DNA of 64,000 nucleotides from Streptomyces tagetis (GTDB lineage: Bacteria > Actinomycetota > Actinomycetes > Streptomycetales > Streptomycetaceae): contig NZ_JAGPNL010000009.1 in the NCBI RefSeq assembly GCF_018069565.1, positions 124,001-188,000 of the forward strand. Reading direction: 5' to 3'. Under the pieces are notes generated by a model, which ran no database searches, had not been told where the DNA came from, and worked only from the letters and a program-made list of their open reading frames with translations. Below, in pieces: positions 11,633 to 20,783 of this stretch; the stretch's first letter is position 1, and every line of letters starts with the position of its first letter. The position numbers were made by a program, and so were the translations under genes.

Positions 11633-11662
11633 GGCCGGTGTTGGCCGGTGTTGGCCGGTATT
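11633..11662. repeat. Three tandem 10-bp repeats between malE and malR
   Basis: GGCCGGTGTT, GGCCGGTGTT and GGCCGGTATT follow one another with no gap. A 10-bp period puts the units on one face of the helix. They lie between the two MalR-type operator clusters. Confidence 0.75.
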
Positions 11663-11700
11663 GCTCCTGGCCGCTCACCGGCACGGCAGGCCGTCAAGGA

Positions 11701-11730
11701 CTTGTGCAAGACTCTGCAAGCACTTGCCAG
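11701..11730. promoter_or_regulatory. Second MalR operator cluster upstream of malR
   Basis: CTTGTGCAAG (11701-11710) is a near-palindrome of the half-site, followed by CTGCAAGCACTTGCCAG (11714-11730), another imperfect inverted repeat. It lies about 180 bp before malR and 315 bp before malE, so it could serve autoregulation or cooperative looping. Confidence 0.6.
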
Positions 11731-11908
11731 ACGGTCCGGTGACGACGCGCCCCGCGTCGCGGACCCCGAAGCCACCCCGGCCCGACGACCGGTGGCCCGA
11801 CCATGGGGGATCGCGATGACCCAGCAGCCCGCGGCGGGCCGTGCCCCGGCGCGCACCCGGCGGACGATCGGTGGGCAAGCCCCCACCCGGCCGGTACAGT
11901 CCAGCCCT

Positions 11909-12943
11909 GTGACCACCCGGCTTGCCGACATCGCCGCGCAGGCGGGGGTGAGCGAAGCGACGGTCAGCCGGGTCCTCAACGGGAAGCCGGGCGTCGCCGC
12001 CACCACCCGCCAGTCCGTGCTGGCCGCGCTCGACGTCCTCGGCTACGAGCGTCCGGTGCGGCTGCGGCAGCGCAGCGAGGGGCTGGTCGGCCTGATCACC
12101 CCGGAGCTGGAGAACCCGATATTCCCCGCCCTGGCCCAGGTCATCGGCCAGGCGCTGACCCGCCAGGGCTACACCCCGGTCCTCGCCACCCAGACGCCGG
12201 GCGGCTCCACCGAGGACGAGCTGACCGAGATGCTGGTCGACCGCGGGGTCGCCGGCATCATCTACGTCTCCGGGCTGCACGCCGACACCACCGCCGACAC
12301 CCAGCGCTACGAACGGCTGCGGGCGCGCGGGGTGCCCTTCGTCCTCGTGGACGGCTTCTCGCCCAAGGTGCAGGCCCCGTTCATCTCCCCCGACGACCGC
12401 GCGGCGATGCACCTCGCCGTCACCCACCTCGTCTCCCTCGGGCACACCCGGATCGGGCTGGCGCTCGGGCCCAAGCGGTTCGTGCCCGTGCAGCGCAAGA
12501 TCGAGGGCTTCGTGCGCACCGTCCAGGAACAACTGGGGCTGAGCGCAGAGACGGTGGAGCGCGACTTCGTCCGGCACTCGCTGTACACCCTGGAGGGCGG
12601 CCAGGCCGCCGCGGCGGCCCTCATCGGCCGGGAGTGCACGGCGGTGGTGTGCGCCAGCGACATGATGGCGCTGGGCGCCATACGCGCCGCACGGCAGCGC
12701 GGCCTGGAAGTGCCCCGCGACATCTCGGTCGTCGGCTTCGACGACTCGCCGCTGATCGCCTTCACCGACCCGCCGCTGACCACCGTGCGCAAGCCGGTCC
12801 CCGCCATGGGGCAGGCGGCGGTGCGGACCCTGCTGGAGGAGATCGGCGGGACGCCCGCGCCGCACAGCGAGTTCGTGTTCATGCCGGAACTGGTGGTGCG
12901 CGGCTCGACGGCCTCGGCACCGGGCGAGCGGCCCCGCTCCTGA
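11909..12943 (+). CDS. malR: LacI-family maltose regulator MalR
   Basis: A 344-residue LacI/GalR repressor of the maltose genes, divergent from malE. The N-terminal HTH reads TRLADIAAQAGVSEATVSRVLNG with the VSRVLN hinge-helix lead typical of the family, followed by a periplasmic-binding-like effector domain starting GLVGLITPELENPIFP. I chose GTG 11909 because it starts directly at the HTH and gives the family length; TACAGT at 11895-11900 lies 8 bp upstream and would make a leaderless mRNA. An in-frame ATG at 11816, with GGGGGA before it, would add 31 disordered residues. MalR of S. coelicolor and S. lividans represses malEFG and amylase genes and is released by maltodextrins. Confidence 0.93.
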   Translation: MTTRLADIAAQAGVSEATVSRVLNGKPGVAATTRQSVLAALDVLGYERPVRLRQRSEGLVGLITPELENPIFPALAQVIGQALTRQGYTPVLATQTPGGSTEDELTEMLVDRGVAGIIYVSGLHADTTADTQRYERLRARGVPFVLVDGFSPKVQAPFISPDDRAAMHLAVTHLVSLGHTRIGLALGPKRFVPVQRKIEGFVRTVQEQLGLSAETVERDFVRHSLYTLEGGQAAAAALIGRECTAVVCASDMMALGAIRAARQRGLEVPRDISVVGFDDSPLIAFTDPPLTTVRKPVPAMGQAAVRTLLEEIGGTPAPHSEFVFMPELVVRGSTASAPGERPRS

Positions 12944-13021
12944 CCCCGGCCCCGGCCCGCGCGTGCGTCCCCGTCCGGTTGGAGGGATGATCGGTGTGGA
13001 AGGGGTTTTCTGGCAGACTTT

Positions 13022-13897
13022 ATGCCTATGGGTGACGTGACCGTGACGACTTCGGAGGGCCCGCGCGAGGGCGTTCCGCAGCCCGTCGGGGACCGGGGGC
13101 GACGGCGCCTCATGGACCGGATGCGCACTCCCCGTCCGCCGCGGCTGTGGTTCGAGATCCTGCTGATCGCGCTGAGTTACTGGACGTACTCGATCGTGCG
13201 CAACGCGGTGCCCGAACAGCGGGCGCAGGCGCTGCGCAACGCCGACTGGATCTGGCACTTCGAGCACCAACTCGGCACCGCCTTCGAGCTGTCGGTCAAC
13301 CACGCGGCGAACTCGGTGACTTGGCTCGTCATCGGGATGAACTACTACTACGCCACCTTGCACTTCGTGGTCACGCTCGGCGTGCTGGTGTGGCTCTACC
13401 GCCGCCATCCGGGCCGGTACGCGGCGACCCGGCTGGTGCTGTTCGCCACCACCGCCGTGGCACTCGCCGGTTACTATCTGTATCCGCTCGCGCCGCCCAG
13501 GCTGATGAGGGGCGGCCACTTCGTCGACACCGTGATGGTGCACGAGACCTGGGGCTCGATGGCCTCCGGCGACCTGAAGACCATGTCCAACCAGTACGCC
13601 GCGATGCCGTCGATGCACATCGGCTGGTCGCTGTGGTGCGGGCTGACCCTCTTCGCCCTCGCCAGGGTGCCCTGGGTGCGGGTCCTCGGCCTGCTCTACC
13701 CGGCGCTCACCCTGGTGGTGATCGTGGCGACCGCCAACCACTTCTGGCTGGACGCGGCGGGCGGCCTCGTCTGCCTCGCCTTCGGCTACGCGGTGGCGTG
13801 GCTCTGGTACGGACGGTGGCCGTACGCCCTGCCCCGGCGGGCACCGGCCCGGCAGAAGCTCCGGAAGGGCGCGCGGCCGGCGTCGGGAAGACCGTAG
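13022..13897 (+). CDS. PAP2 / inositol-phosphorylceramide-synthase-type membrane protein
   Basis: A roughly 291-residue polytopic membrane protein with about six helices from residue 45 on. It has the C2/C3 phosphatase signature of the AUR1-like PAP2 branch: PSMHIGWSLW (His of C2) and ATANHFWLDAAGG (His and Asp of C3). Such enzymes transfer or hydrolyse lipid phosphates; the substrate is unknown. The N-terminal 30-40 residues are charged and cytoplasmic. Two starts are possible, ATG 13022 and ATG 13028; neither has a strong ribosome site. Convergent with glnE. Confidence 0.8.
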   Translation: MPMGDVTVTTSEGPREGVPQPVGDRGRRRLMDRMRTPRPPRLWFEILLIALSYWTYSIVRNAVPEQRAQALRNADWIWHFEHQLGTAFELSVNHAANSVTWLVIGMNYYYATLHFVVTLGVLVWLYRRHPGRYAATRLVLFATTAVALAGYYLYPLAPPRLMRGGHFVDTVMVHETWGSMASGDLKTMSNQYAAMPSMHIGWSLWCGLTLFALARVPWVRVLGLLYPALTLVVIVATANHFWLDAAGGLVCLAFGYAVAWLWYGRWPYALPRRAPARQKLRKGARPASGRP

Positions 13898-13937
13898 GGC
13901 CCCACCGGGCCGTGTGCCGCACGGCTCCGGCGGGGTC
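13898..13937. terminator. Bidirectional terminator between PAP2 gene and glnE
   Basis: An imperfect GC-rich inverted repeat (GGGCCCCACCGGGCCGTG against CACGGCTCCGGCGGGGTCC) starts right after the PAP2 stop codon and lies between two convergent genes. Confidence 0.5.
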
Positions 13938-13966
13938 CGGGAGCCGGCAGGCCCGCGGGGCGCCCC

Positions 13967-16963
13967 TCACGCCCCGTAGAACAGCTCCTCGACCACCGTG
14001 CGCGCCAGCCGCGTGGTACGCCGGTACGCCTCCAGCATGTCCCCGGCGTGACCGGGCCCGTAGCCCAGGTACCGGCCGACCGCCGCCAGGTCACGGCTGT
14101 CCGTGGGGAAGGTGTCGCCGGCCCGGCCGCGCACCAGCATCACCGCGTTGCGTACGCGGGTCGCCAGCACCCACGCCTCGTCCAGCGTGGCGGCGTGCTC
14201 CTCGGGGACCAGCCCGGCCGCGCATGCCGCCGTGAGGGCCTCGCGGGTCCGCGTGGTCCGCAGCGCGGGCACCTCGTGCGCGTGCCGCAACTGCGTCAGT
14301 TGCACGGTCCACTCCACGTCGGAGAGGCCGCCCGGCCCCAGTTTGGCGTGGAGCTTGGGATCGGTGCCGCGCGGCAGCCGCTCGGACTCCATCCGGGCCT
14401 TGAGCCGCCGGATCTCCCGTACGGAGTCCTCCGGCAGGCCCCGCGCCGGGTAGCGCAGCGGGTCGACCAGTTCCATGAAGCGCCGGCCCAGCTCCTCGTC
14501 GCCGGCGACGAACTCCGCCCGCAGCAGCGCGTGCGACTCCCACGCCAGCGACCAGCGCCGGTAGTACGCCTCGTACGACTTCAGGGTGCGCACGGGCGGG
14601 CCCGACCTGCCCTCCGGGCGCAGGTCCGCGTCGACGACCAGCGGCGGGTCGGCGCTCGGCACCTGGAGCAGCCGGCGCATCTCGGCGACGACCCGGCCGG
14701 CGGCGTCGGCGGCCTCGCGCTCGTCCACGCCGTCGCGGGGCTCGTGCACGAAGAGCACGTCGGCGTCGGAGCCGTAGCCCAGTTCGTTGCCGCCGAAGCG
14801 GCCCATGCCGATGATCGCGAACCGGGTCGGCAGGGTGTCCCCCCAGCCCGCCCGGACCACCGCCCGCAGCGTGCCGGCGAGGGTCGCCGCGGTCAGGTCG
14901 GAGACGGCGGCGCCGACCCGGTCCACCAGGGCGCCCTGGTCGGCCTCGGCGGGCCGGGCCTCGGTGCCGTAGGAGCCGACGATGTCGGCGGCGGCGGTGC
15001 GGAACAGCTCGCGGCGGCGGACCCCGCGGGCCGCCGTCACGGCCTGCACGGCGTCGTCGGCGCGGCGGACGGCGGCCAGCACCTCCTGTTCGAGCTGGGC
15101 CCGGCCGCGCGGCGCGAGCCCGGCGGCGGCGCCCTCGCCGAGCAGCGCCACCGCCTCCGGCGCCCGCATCAGCAGGTCGGGGGCGAGCCGCCCGGCGGAC
15201 AGCACCCGGGCGAGGTTCTCGGCGGCGGCGCCCTCGTCGCGCAGCAGCCGCAGGTACCAGGGGGTCTTGCCGAGCGCGTCGGAGACCTTGCGGAAGTTGA
15301 GCAGGCCCGCGTCCGGGTCGGCGGAGTCCGCGAACCAGCCGAGCAGCACCGGCAGCAGCGTCCGCTGGATGGCCGCCTTGCGGGTGACGCCCGAGGCCAG
15401 CGCCTCCAGGTGCCGCAGGGCGGCGGCCGGGTCGGCGTACCCGAGGGCCACCAGGCGCTCCCGGGCCGCCTTGGCGGAGAGCCGGGTCTCGCCGGGCGCG
15501 AGCTGGGCGACCGCGTCGAGCAGCGGCCGGTAGAAGAGCTTCTCGTGCAGCCGGCGCACCACGGCCGCGTGCCGCCGCCACTCGCGCAGCAGCGTCGTCA
15601 CCGGCTCGGTGCGCAGGCCCAGCGAGCGGCCGAGGCGGCGCAGGTCGGCCTCGTCCTCGGGCACCAGGTGGGTGCGGCGCAGCCGGTACAACTGGAGCCG
15701 GTGCTCCATGGAGCGCAGGAAGCGGTACGCCTCGTCGAGCTGGGCGGCGTCCGCCCGGCCCACGTACCCGCCCGCGGCGAGGGCGTCCAGCGCGTCCAGC
15801 GTCGTCCCGCTGCGCAGGGCGGGGTCGACGCGGCCGTGCACGAGCTGGAGGAGCTGCACCGCGAACTCGACGTCCCGCAGCCCGCCCGGCCCCAGTTTGA
15901 GCTGCCGGTCGACCTCGGCGGGCGGGAGGGTCTCCACCACCCGGCGGCGCATCTTCTGCACGTCGGAGACGAAGTTCTCCCGTTCGGACGCCTGCCACAC
16001 CAGCGGGCGCACGGCGGCCAGGTACTCCTCGCCGAGGGCCGCGTCGCCGGCCACCGGGCGGGCCTTGAGCAGCGCCTGGAACTCCCAGGTCTTCGCCCAG
16101 CGCTGGTAGTAGGCGAGGTGGCTGGCGAGGGTGCGCACCAGCGGCCCGTTGCGGCCCTCGGGGCGCAGATTGGCGTCGACGGGCCAGATGGAGCCCTCGA
16201 CGGTGGTCTCGGAGCAGATCCGCATCAGGTGCGAGGCGATCCCGGTCGCGGCGCGCAGCGCCCTGGTCTCGTCCGCGCCCTCGGCGGGCTCCGCCACGAA
16301 GACGACGTCGACGTCCGAGACGTAGTTCAGCTCGTGGCCGCCGCACTTGCCCATGGCGATCACCGCGAGCCGGCACAGCGCGGCGTCCTCGGGCGCGGCG
16401 GCCTCGGCGAGGGCGAGGGCGGCGCGCAGGGTGGCGGTGGCGAGGTCGGCCAGTTCGGCGGCGGTCTCGGCGACGTCGATGGTGCCGCACACGTCCCGGG
16501 CGGCGAGGGCGAGCAGGCAGCGCCGGTAGGCGATCCGCAGGGAGACCGGGTCGTCCGCCCCGGCGAGCCCGCTCTCGAACTCGGCGACGCCGGGGTGCAG
16601 GTCCCGGGGCTCGTACGTGACCAGGGCCCGCCAGTCGCCGCAGTGCCGGGCGAGGTGGTCGCCCAGCGCCTCGGAGGCGCCGAGCACGCCGAGGAGGCGG
16701 TCGCGCAGCGGTTTGGCCGCTATCACGGTGTCCAGCAGCTCCCGGCGGGCGGCGGGCTCGGGCTGGGCCTCCAGCAGCCGGACCAGTTGGTGCAGGGCGA
16801 GGTCGGGGTCGGCGGTGGCGCCCAGCGCCTCCAGCAGGACCGGGTCGTCGCGGACCGGGGCCAGTTCGGGGGCGTCGAGCAGCCGCTCGGCGGCGGAGGG
16901 GTCGGTGAAGCCGTGCCGGAGCAGCCGCGTGAAGGTACTGCTCCTGCGTCCCGGCGCCGCCAT
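13967..16963 (-). CDS. glnE: Glutamine synthetase adenylyltransferase/deadenylase GlnE
   Basis: A roughly 998-residue bifunctional enzyme that adds or removes AMP on glutamine synthetase GSI to tune nitrogen assimilation. Two nucleotidyltransferase domains are visible: GGHELNYVSDVDVVFV in the N-terminal half and GGNELGYGSDADVLFV in the C-terminal half, both with the paired catalytic Asp (SDxD), each followed by the PII-uridylyltransferase-like helical domain (..LGPGGLRDVEF.. and ..LGPGGLSDVEW..). ATG 16963 has AGGGAGG 5-7 nt upstream; a GTG at 16984 would add seven residues. glnA2 lies 2.3 kb away, but the usual GlnE target GlnA is not in the window. Confidence 0.95.
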   Translation of the reverse strand: MAAPGRRSSTFTRLLRHGFTDPSAAERLLDAPELAPVRDDPVLLEALGATADPDLALHQLVRLLEAQPEPAARRELLDTVIAAKPLRDRLLGVLGASEALGDHLARHCGDWRALVTYEPRDLHPGVAEFESGLAGADDPVSLRIAYRRCLLALAARDVCGTIDVAETAAELADLATATLRAALALAEAAAPEDAALCRLAVIAMGKCGGHELNYVSDVDVVFVAEPAEGADETRALRAATGIASHLMRICSETTVEGSIWPVDANLRPEGRNGPLVRTLASHLAYYQRWAKTWEFQALLKARPVAGDAALGEEYLAAVRPLVWQASERENFVSDVQKMRRRVVETLPPAEVDRQLKLGPGGLRDVEFAVQLLQLVHGRVDPALRSGTTLDALDALAAGGYVGRADAAQLDEAYRFLRSMEHRLQLYRLRRTHLVPEDEADLRRLGRSLGLRTEPVTTLLREWRRHAAVVRRLHEKLFYRPLLDAVAQLAPGETRLSAKAARERLVALGYADPAAALRHLEALASGVTRKAAIQRTLLPVLLGWFADSADPDAGLLNFRKVSDALGKTPWYLRLLRDEGAAAENLARVLSAGRLAPDLLMRAPEAVALLGEGAAAGLAPRGRAQLEQEVLAAVRRADDAVQAVTAARGVRRRELFRTAAADIVGSYGTEARPAEADQGALVDRVGAAVSDLTAATLAGTLRAVVRAGWGDTLPTRFAIIGMGRFGGNELGYGSDADVLFVHEPRDGVDEREAADAAGRVVAEMRRLLQVPSADPPLVVDADLRPEGRSGPPVRTLKSYEAYYRRWSLAWESHALLRAEFVAGDEELGRRFMELVDPLRYPARGLPEDSVREIRRLKARMESERLPRGTDPKLHAKLGPGGLSDVEWTVQLTQLRHAHEVPALRTTRTREALTAACAAGLVPEEHAATLDEAWVLATRVRNAVMLVRGRAGDTFPTDSRDLAAVGRYLGYGPGHAGDMLEAYRRTTRLARTVVEELFYGA

Positions 16964-17083
16964 CTGGGCCTCCCTGTCACCCACCGGCCACCGGCCGGCC
17001 CACGCGATACGTCCCCGAGCCTAGCGGCCTCGGCGGCCCGCACCCGGGGACGGCGGGGTGGGGGCGCCATGTCGGGGCCGGGG

Positions 17084-17183
17084 GGGGCGCGGGCGCCGCG
17101 TCCGGCTCAGCGGGGCGGGCGCCGCGTCCGGCCCGGGGCGCGGGCGCCGCGTCGGGGCCGGGGGGCGCGGGCGCCGCCCTGCC
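17084..17183. repeat. GC-only tandem repeat between nadE and glnE
   Basis: Four copies of a unit built on GGGGCGCGGGCGCCGCGTC, spaced 22-38 bp, fill the space upstream of glnE and immediately downstream of the nadE stop. Each contains the self-complementary GGGCGCC-type core, so strong hairpins are possible. No gene is apparent. Confidence 0.65.
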
Positions 17184-18938
17184 TCAGCCGGATTCGCGCC
17201 AGCGGTTGGTGATGGGCAGGCGGCGGTCCTTGCCGAAGCCCTTGGGCGAGATCTTGGTGCCCGGCGGGTACTGGCGGCGCTTGTACTCCGCCGTGTCGAC
17301 CATCCGCAGCGTCTTCGTCACCAGCTCCGCGTCGTACCCGGCGGCGACGATCTCGTCGGCGCCCCGGTCCCGGTCCACGTACAGCTCCAGGATCGCGTCG
17401 AGCACCGGGTAGTCGGGCAGCGAGTCCGTGTCCACCTGGCCCGGCCGCAGCTCGGCGCTGGGCGGCTTGGTGATCGAGTTCTCGGGGATCGGCGGGGTCT
17501 CGCCGCGCTCGGCGGCCGAGCGGTTGCGCCACTCGGCGAGGCGGAAGACCCACGTCTTGTAGACGTCCTTGATGGGGCCGAAGGCGCCCACCGAGTCGCC
17601 GTAGAGGGTCGAGTAGCCCACCGCCAGCTCGGACTTGTTGCCCGGGGCGAGGACGATGTGGCCCTCCTGGTTGGAGATCGCCATGAGGGTCGTCCCGCGC
17701 AGCCGCGACTGGAGGTTCTCCTCGGCGAGCCCGGTCAGCCCCAGCGCGCCCATGAACGCGTCGAACATCGGCTCGATGGACACGGTGCGGTAGTGCAGGC
17801 CGGTACGGCGGGCCAGCTCGGCCGCGTCGTCCTTGGAGTGCTCGGAGGAGTACTTGGACGGCATCGACACGCCGTAGACGTTCTCCGCGCCCAGCGCGTC
17901 GCAGGCGATCGCGGCGACCAGCGCGGAGTCGATGCCGCCGGAGAGGCCGATGAGCACCGAGCGGAAGCCGTTCTTCTCCGCGTAGGCCCGCAGGCCGGTG
18001 ACGAGCGCCGCGTAGACCTCCGCGTCGTCGTCGAGGCGCGGCGCCTGCCCGGCGGCGGGCTCGGGCGCGGAGGCGGGCAGCGGCCCTCCGGAGAGGACGA
18101 CGCGGTCGATGCGCAGCCCGTCGTCGACCACCCCGCCGGGGGCGTCCGGGTCGGCGGCCGGCAGGTCGAGGTCGACCAGCAGGCACTCCTCGGCGAACTG
18201 CGCGGCCCGCGCCAGCACGGTGCCGTCCCGGTCGACGACGATGGAGTCGCCGTCGAAGACCAGCTCGTCCTGGCCGCCGGTCAGGGCGAGGTAGGCCGTG
18301 GTGCACCCGGCCTCCCGGGCGCGCTTGCGCACCAGCTCCAGCCGTGTGTCGTCCTTCTCCCGCTCGTACGGGGAGGCGTTGACGGAGAGCAGCAGCCCGG
18401 CCCGCGCCGAGCGCGCGGCGGGCACCCGGCCGCCGTCCTGCCACAGGTCCTCGCAGATGGCGAGGGCGACGTCGACGCCGTGCACCCGCAGCACGGGAAG
18501 GGTGTCGCCGGGGACGAAGTAGCGGTACTCGTCGAAGACGCCGTAGTTCGGCAGGTGGTGCTTGGCGAAGGAGAGGACCGCCTCCCCCCGGTGCAGCACG
18601 GCCGCCGCGTTGCGCGGGGCGCCGGCGGGGCGGCCGTACGCCGGCCGGTCGTGCGGGGCGCGGTCGAGGTAGCCGACGAGCACCGGCAGCTCGCCGAGGC
18701 CCTCGTCGGCGAGGCGTGCGGCGAGGGCGCGCAGGGCGGCGCGGGAGGCGTCCACGAAGGACGACCGCAGGGCGAGGTCCTCGACGGGGTACCCGGTCAG
18801 CGCCATCTCCGGGAACGCCACGAGGTGCGCTCCCCGCTCGGCGGCGCGGCGGGTCCGGCGGACGACCGACTCCGCGTTCCCGGCGAGGTCGCCGACGCGG
18901 GCGTCGATCTGGTTCAGGGCAAGTCGTAGTTGGGGCAC
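17184..18938 (-). CDS. nadE: Glutamine-dependent NAD(+) synthetase
   Basis: A 584-residue two-domain enzyme performing the last step of NAD synthesis, deamido-NAD to NAD. The N-terminal nitrilase-type glutaminase has the Glu-Lys-Cys triad in FPEMALTGYP, LSFAKHHLPN and ALAICEDLW; the C-terminal synthetase has the PP-loop LSGGIDSAL (about residue 330) and a downstream SKYSSEHSKDDA segment typical of the long form. GTG 18938 is preceded at 6-7 nt by TACACT, a -10-like element, so the transcript is probably leaderless. Divergent from glnA2. Confidence 0.95.
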   Translation of the reverse strand: MPQLRLALNQIDARVGDLAGNAESVVRRTRRAAERGAHLVAFPEMALTGYPVEDLALRSSFVDASRAALRALAARLADEGLGELPVLVGYLDRAPHDRPAYGRPAGAPRNAAAVLHRGEAVLSFAKHHLPNYGVFDEYRYFVPGDTLPVLRVHGVDVALAICEDLWQDGGRVPAARSARAGLLLSVNASPYEREKDDTRLELVRKRAREAGCTTAYLALTGGQDELVFDGDSIVVDRDGTVLARAAQFAEECLLVDLDLPAADPDAPGGVVDDGLRIDRVVLSGGPLPASAPEPAAGQAPRLDDDAEVYAALVTGLRAYAEKNGFRSVLIGLSGGIDSALVAAIACDALGAENVYGVSMPSKYSSEHSKDDAAELARRTGLHYRTVSIEPMFDAFMGALGLTGLAEENLQSRLRGTTLMAISNQEGHIVLAPGNKSELAVGYSTLYGDSVGAFGPIKDVYKTWVFRLAEWRNRSAAERGETPPIPENSITKPPSAELRPGQVDTDSLPDYPVLDAILELYVDRDRGADEIVAAGYDAELVTKTLRMVDTAEYKRRQYPPGTKISPKGFGKDRRLPITNRWRESG

Positions 18939-19312
18939 GCGCCCAGTGTAATCGTCACTCCGACACGATGGGGTGACGCGGCGGGGTCCGGCGGAGCGAC
19001 ACGGTGGCCGTACCGGGCGCTGTGCCGTACGGGAGGTGCCGCAGGAATGGCCCGACCGAACGGGTGGCCTCTACCCTGCGGTGAGAGCGGTGCGCCGCAG
19101 GGGCACGCCCGGACGGGACCACCCGGACGGCACCCCGGGGCCGTCCGCCCGTGCGGTGCGCGGTCGCCGTGGGGCGTCCGGTCCGGGCCGCCTGGCCGGC
19201 CGAGGTCCGCAACGCGATCGCCACACCGCTGTGGTGTGATGCTCGGGTGCCCGACCGCCTCCCGCCGTACCGGAGACAGGCGGCCTGACCAGCGAGGATG
19301 GGGAAGCGGAAG
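18939..19312. other. Intergenic region between nadE and glnA2
   Basis: This 374-bp divergent spacer has no credible gene. It holds the TACACT -10-like element of nadE (18945-18950) and a TCACTCC...GGGGTGA partial inverted repeat (about 18955-18976). I cannot point to a convincing GlnR-type site in front of glnA2. Confidence 0.5.
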
Positions 19313-20674
19313 ATGGACAAGCAACAGGAGTTCGTGATCCGGACGCTGGAGGAGCGCGACATCCGGTTCGTCCGCCTGTGGTTCACGGACGTGCTGGGCT
19401 TCCTCAAGTCGGTGGCCGTGGCCCCGGCCGAGCTGGAGCAGGCGTTCGACGAGGGCATCGGCTTCGACGGCTCCGCCATCGAGGGCTTCGCCCGCGTCTA
19501 CGAGTCCGACATGATCGCCAAGCCCGACCCGTCGACGTTCCAGGTGCTGCCCTGGCGGGCGGAGGCGCCCGGCACGGCCCGGATGTTCTGCGACATCCTC
19601 ATGCCGGACGGCTCGCCGTCCTTCGCCGACCCCCGCTACGTCCTCAAGCGCGCGCTGGCCCGCACCTCCGACCTGGGCTTCACCTTCTACACGCACCCGG
19701 AGATCGAGTTCTTCCTGCTGAAGGACAAGCCGGTCGACGGCACGGTGCCGACCCCGGCCGACAACTCCGGGTACTTCGACCACACCCCGCAGAACATCGG
19801 CATGGACTTCCGCCGCAAGGCCATCACCATGCTGGAGTCGATGGGCATCTCGGTGGAGTTCTCCCACCACGAGGGCGCCCCGGGCCAGCAGGAGATCGAC
19901 CTGCGGTACGCGGACGCGCTCTCCACGGCGGACAACATCATGACCTTCCGCCTGATCATGAAGCAGGTCGCGCTGGAGCAGGGCCTCCAGGCCACCTTCA
20001 TGCCGAAGCCGTTCTCGGAGCACCCCGGCTCGGGCATGCACTCGCACCTGTCGCTCTTCGAGGGCGACCGCAACGCCTTCTACGAGTCCGGCGCGGAGTA
20101 CCAGCTCTCCAAGATCGGCCGCTCCTTCATCGCGGGCCTGCTGCGGCACGCGGCGGAGACCTCGGCGGTCACCAACCAGTGGGTCAACTCCTACAAGCGC
20201 ATCTGGGGCGGCTCCGAGCGCACCGCCGGCGCGGGCGGCGAGGCCCCCTCGTACATCTGCTGGGGCCACAACAACCGCTCGGCGCTGGTCCGGGTGCCGA
20301 TGTACAAGCCCGGCAAGACCGGCTCCGCGCGGGTCGAGGTCCGCTCGATCGACTCCGGCGCCAACCCGTACCTGACCTACGCGGTGCTGCTGGCGGCCGG
20401 GCTGAAGGGCGTCGAGGAGGGCTACGAACTCCCGCCGGGCGCCGAGGACGACGTATGGGCCCTCTCGGACGCGGAACGCCGCGCGCTGGGCATCGAGCCC
20501 CTGCCGCAGAACCTGGGCGAGGCCCTCGCCCTGATGGAACGCAGCGACCTGGTCGCCGAGACCCTCGGCGAACACGTCTTCGACTTCTTCCTCCGCAACA
20601 AGCGCCAGGAATGGGAGGAATACCGCTCCCAGGTCACCGCCTTCGAACTCCGCAAGAACCTGCCGGTGCTGTAG
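19313..20674 (+). CDS. glnA2: Glutamine synthetase-like gamma-glutamylpolyamine synthetase GlnA2
   Basis: A 453-residue glutamine-synthetase-fold enzyme. GS motifs are all present: HPEIEFFLL, metal-site GSGMHSHLSLF, ANNR-type GHNNRSALVRVP, and RSIDSGANPYL. In S. coelicolor the protein at this position next to nadE/glnE is GlnA2, which was shown to glutamylate polyamines rather than ammonia; this job is transferred by synteny and similarity. ATG 19313 (MDKQQEF) has GGGGAAGCGGAAG before it; an ATG at 19298 would add five residues. The sequence GYELPP stands where GSI-beta enzymes have the adenylylated Tyr motif, so control by GlnE cannot be excluded. A hairpin follows the gene. Confidence 0.88.
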   Translation: MDKQQEFVIRTLEERDIRFVRLWFTDVLGFLKSVAVAPAELEQAFDEGIGFDGSAIEGFARVYESDMIAKPDPSTFQVLPWRAEAPGTARMFCDILMPDGSPSFADPRYVLKRALARTSDLGFTFYTHPEIEFFLLKDKPVDGTVPTPADNSGYFDHTPQNIGMDFRRKAITMLESMGISVEFSHHEGAPGQQEIDLRYADALSTADNIMTFRLIMKQVALEQGLQATFMPKPFSEHPGSGMHSHLSLFEGDRNAFYESGAEYQLSKIGRSFIAGLLRHAAETSAVTNQWVNSYKRIWGGSERTAGAGGEAPSYICWGHNNRSALVRVPMYKPGKTGSARVEVRSIDSGANPYLTYAVLLAAGLKGVEEGYELPPGAEDDVWALSDAERRALGIEPLPQNLGEALALMERSDLVAETLGEHVFDFFLRNKRQEWEEYRSQVTAFELRKNLPVL

Positions 20675-20710
20675 GGGCAGGCCGGGACGGGTTTCCCGCC
20701 GACTCAGCGG

Positions 20711-20743
20711 ATGGGGCTGCCGGTCCGTGACCGTCAGCCCCAT
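20711..20743. terminator. Terminator after glnA2
   Basis: Arms 20711-20725 and 20729-20743 (ATGGGGCTGCCGGTC and GACCGTCAGCCCCAT) form a 15-bp stem with one mismatch and a 3-nt loop, placed between convergent glnA2 and the SecB-like gene. Confidence 0.8.
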
Positions 20744-20783
20744 GGCATCTCACTGGCCCTAGGGGCAGTGGGCCTCCTGCCAC

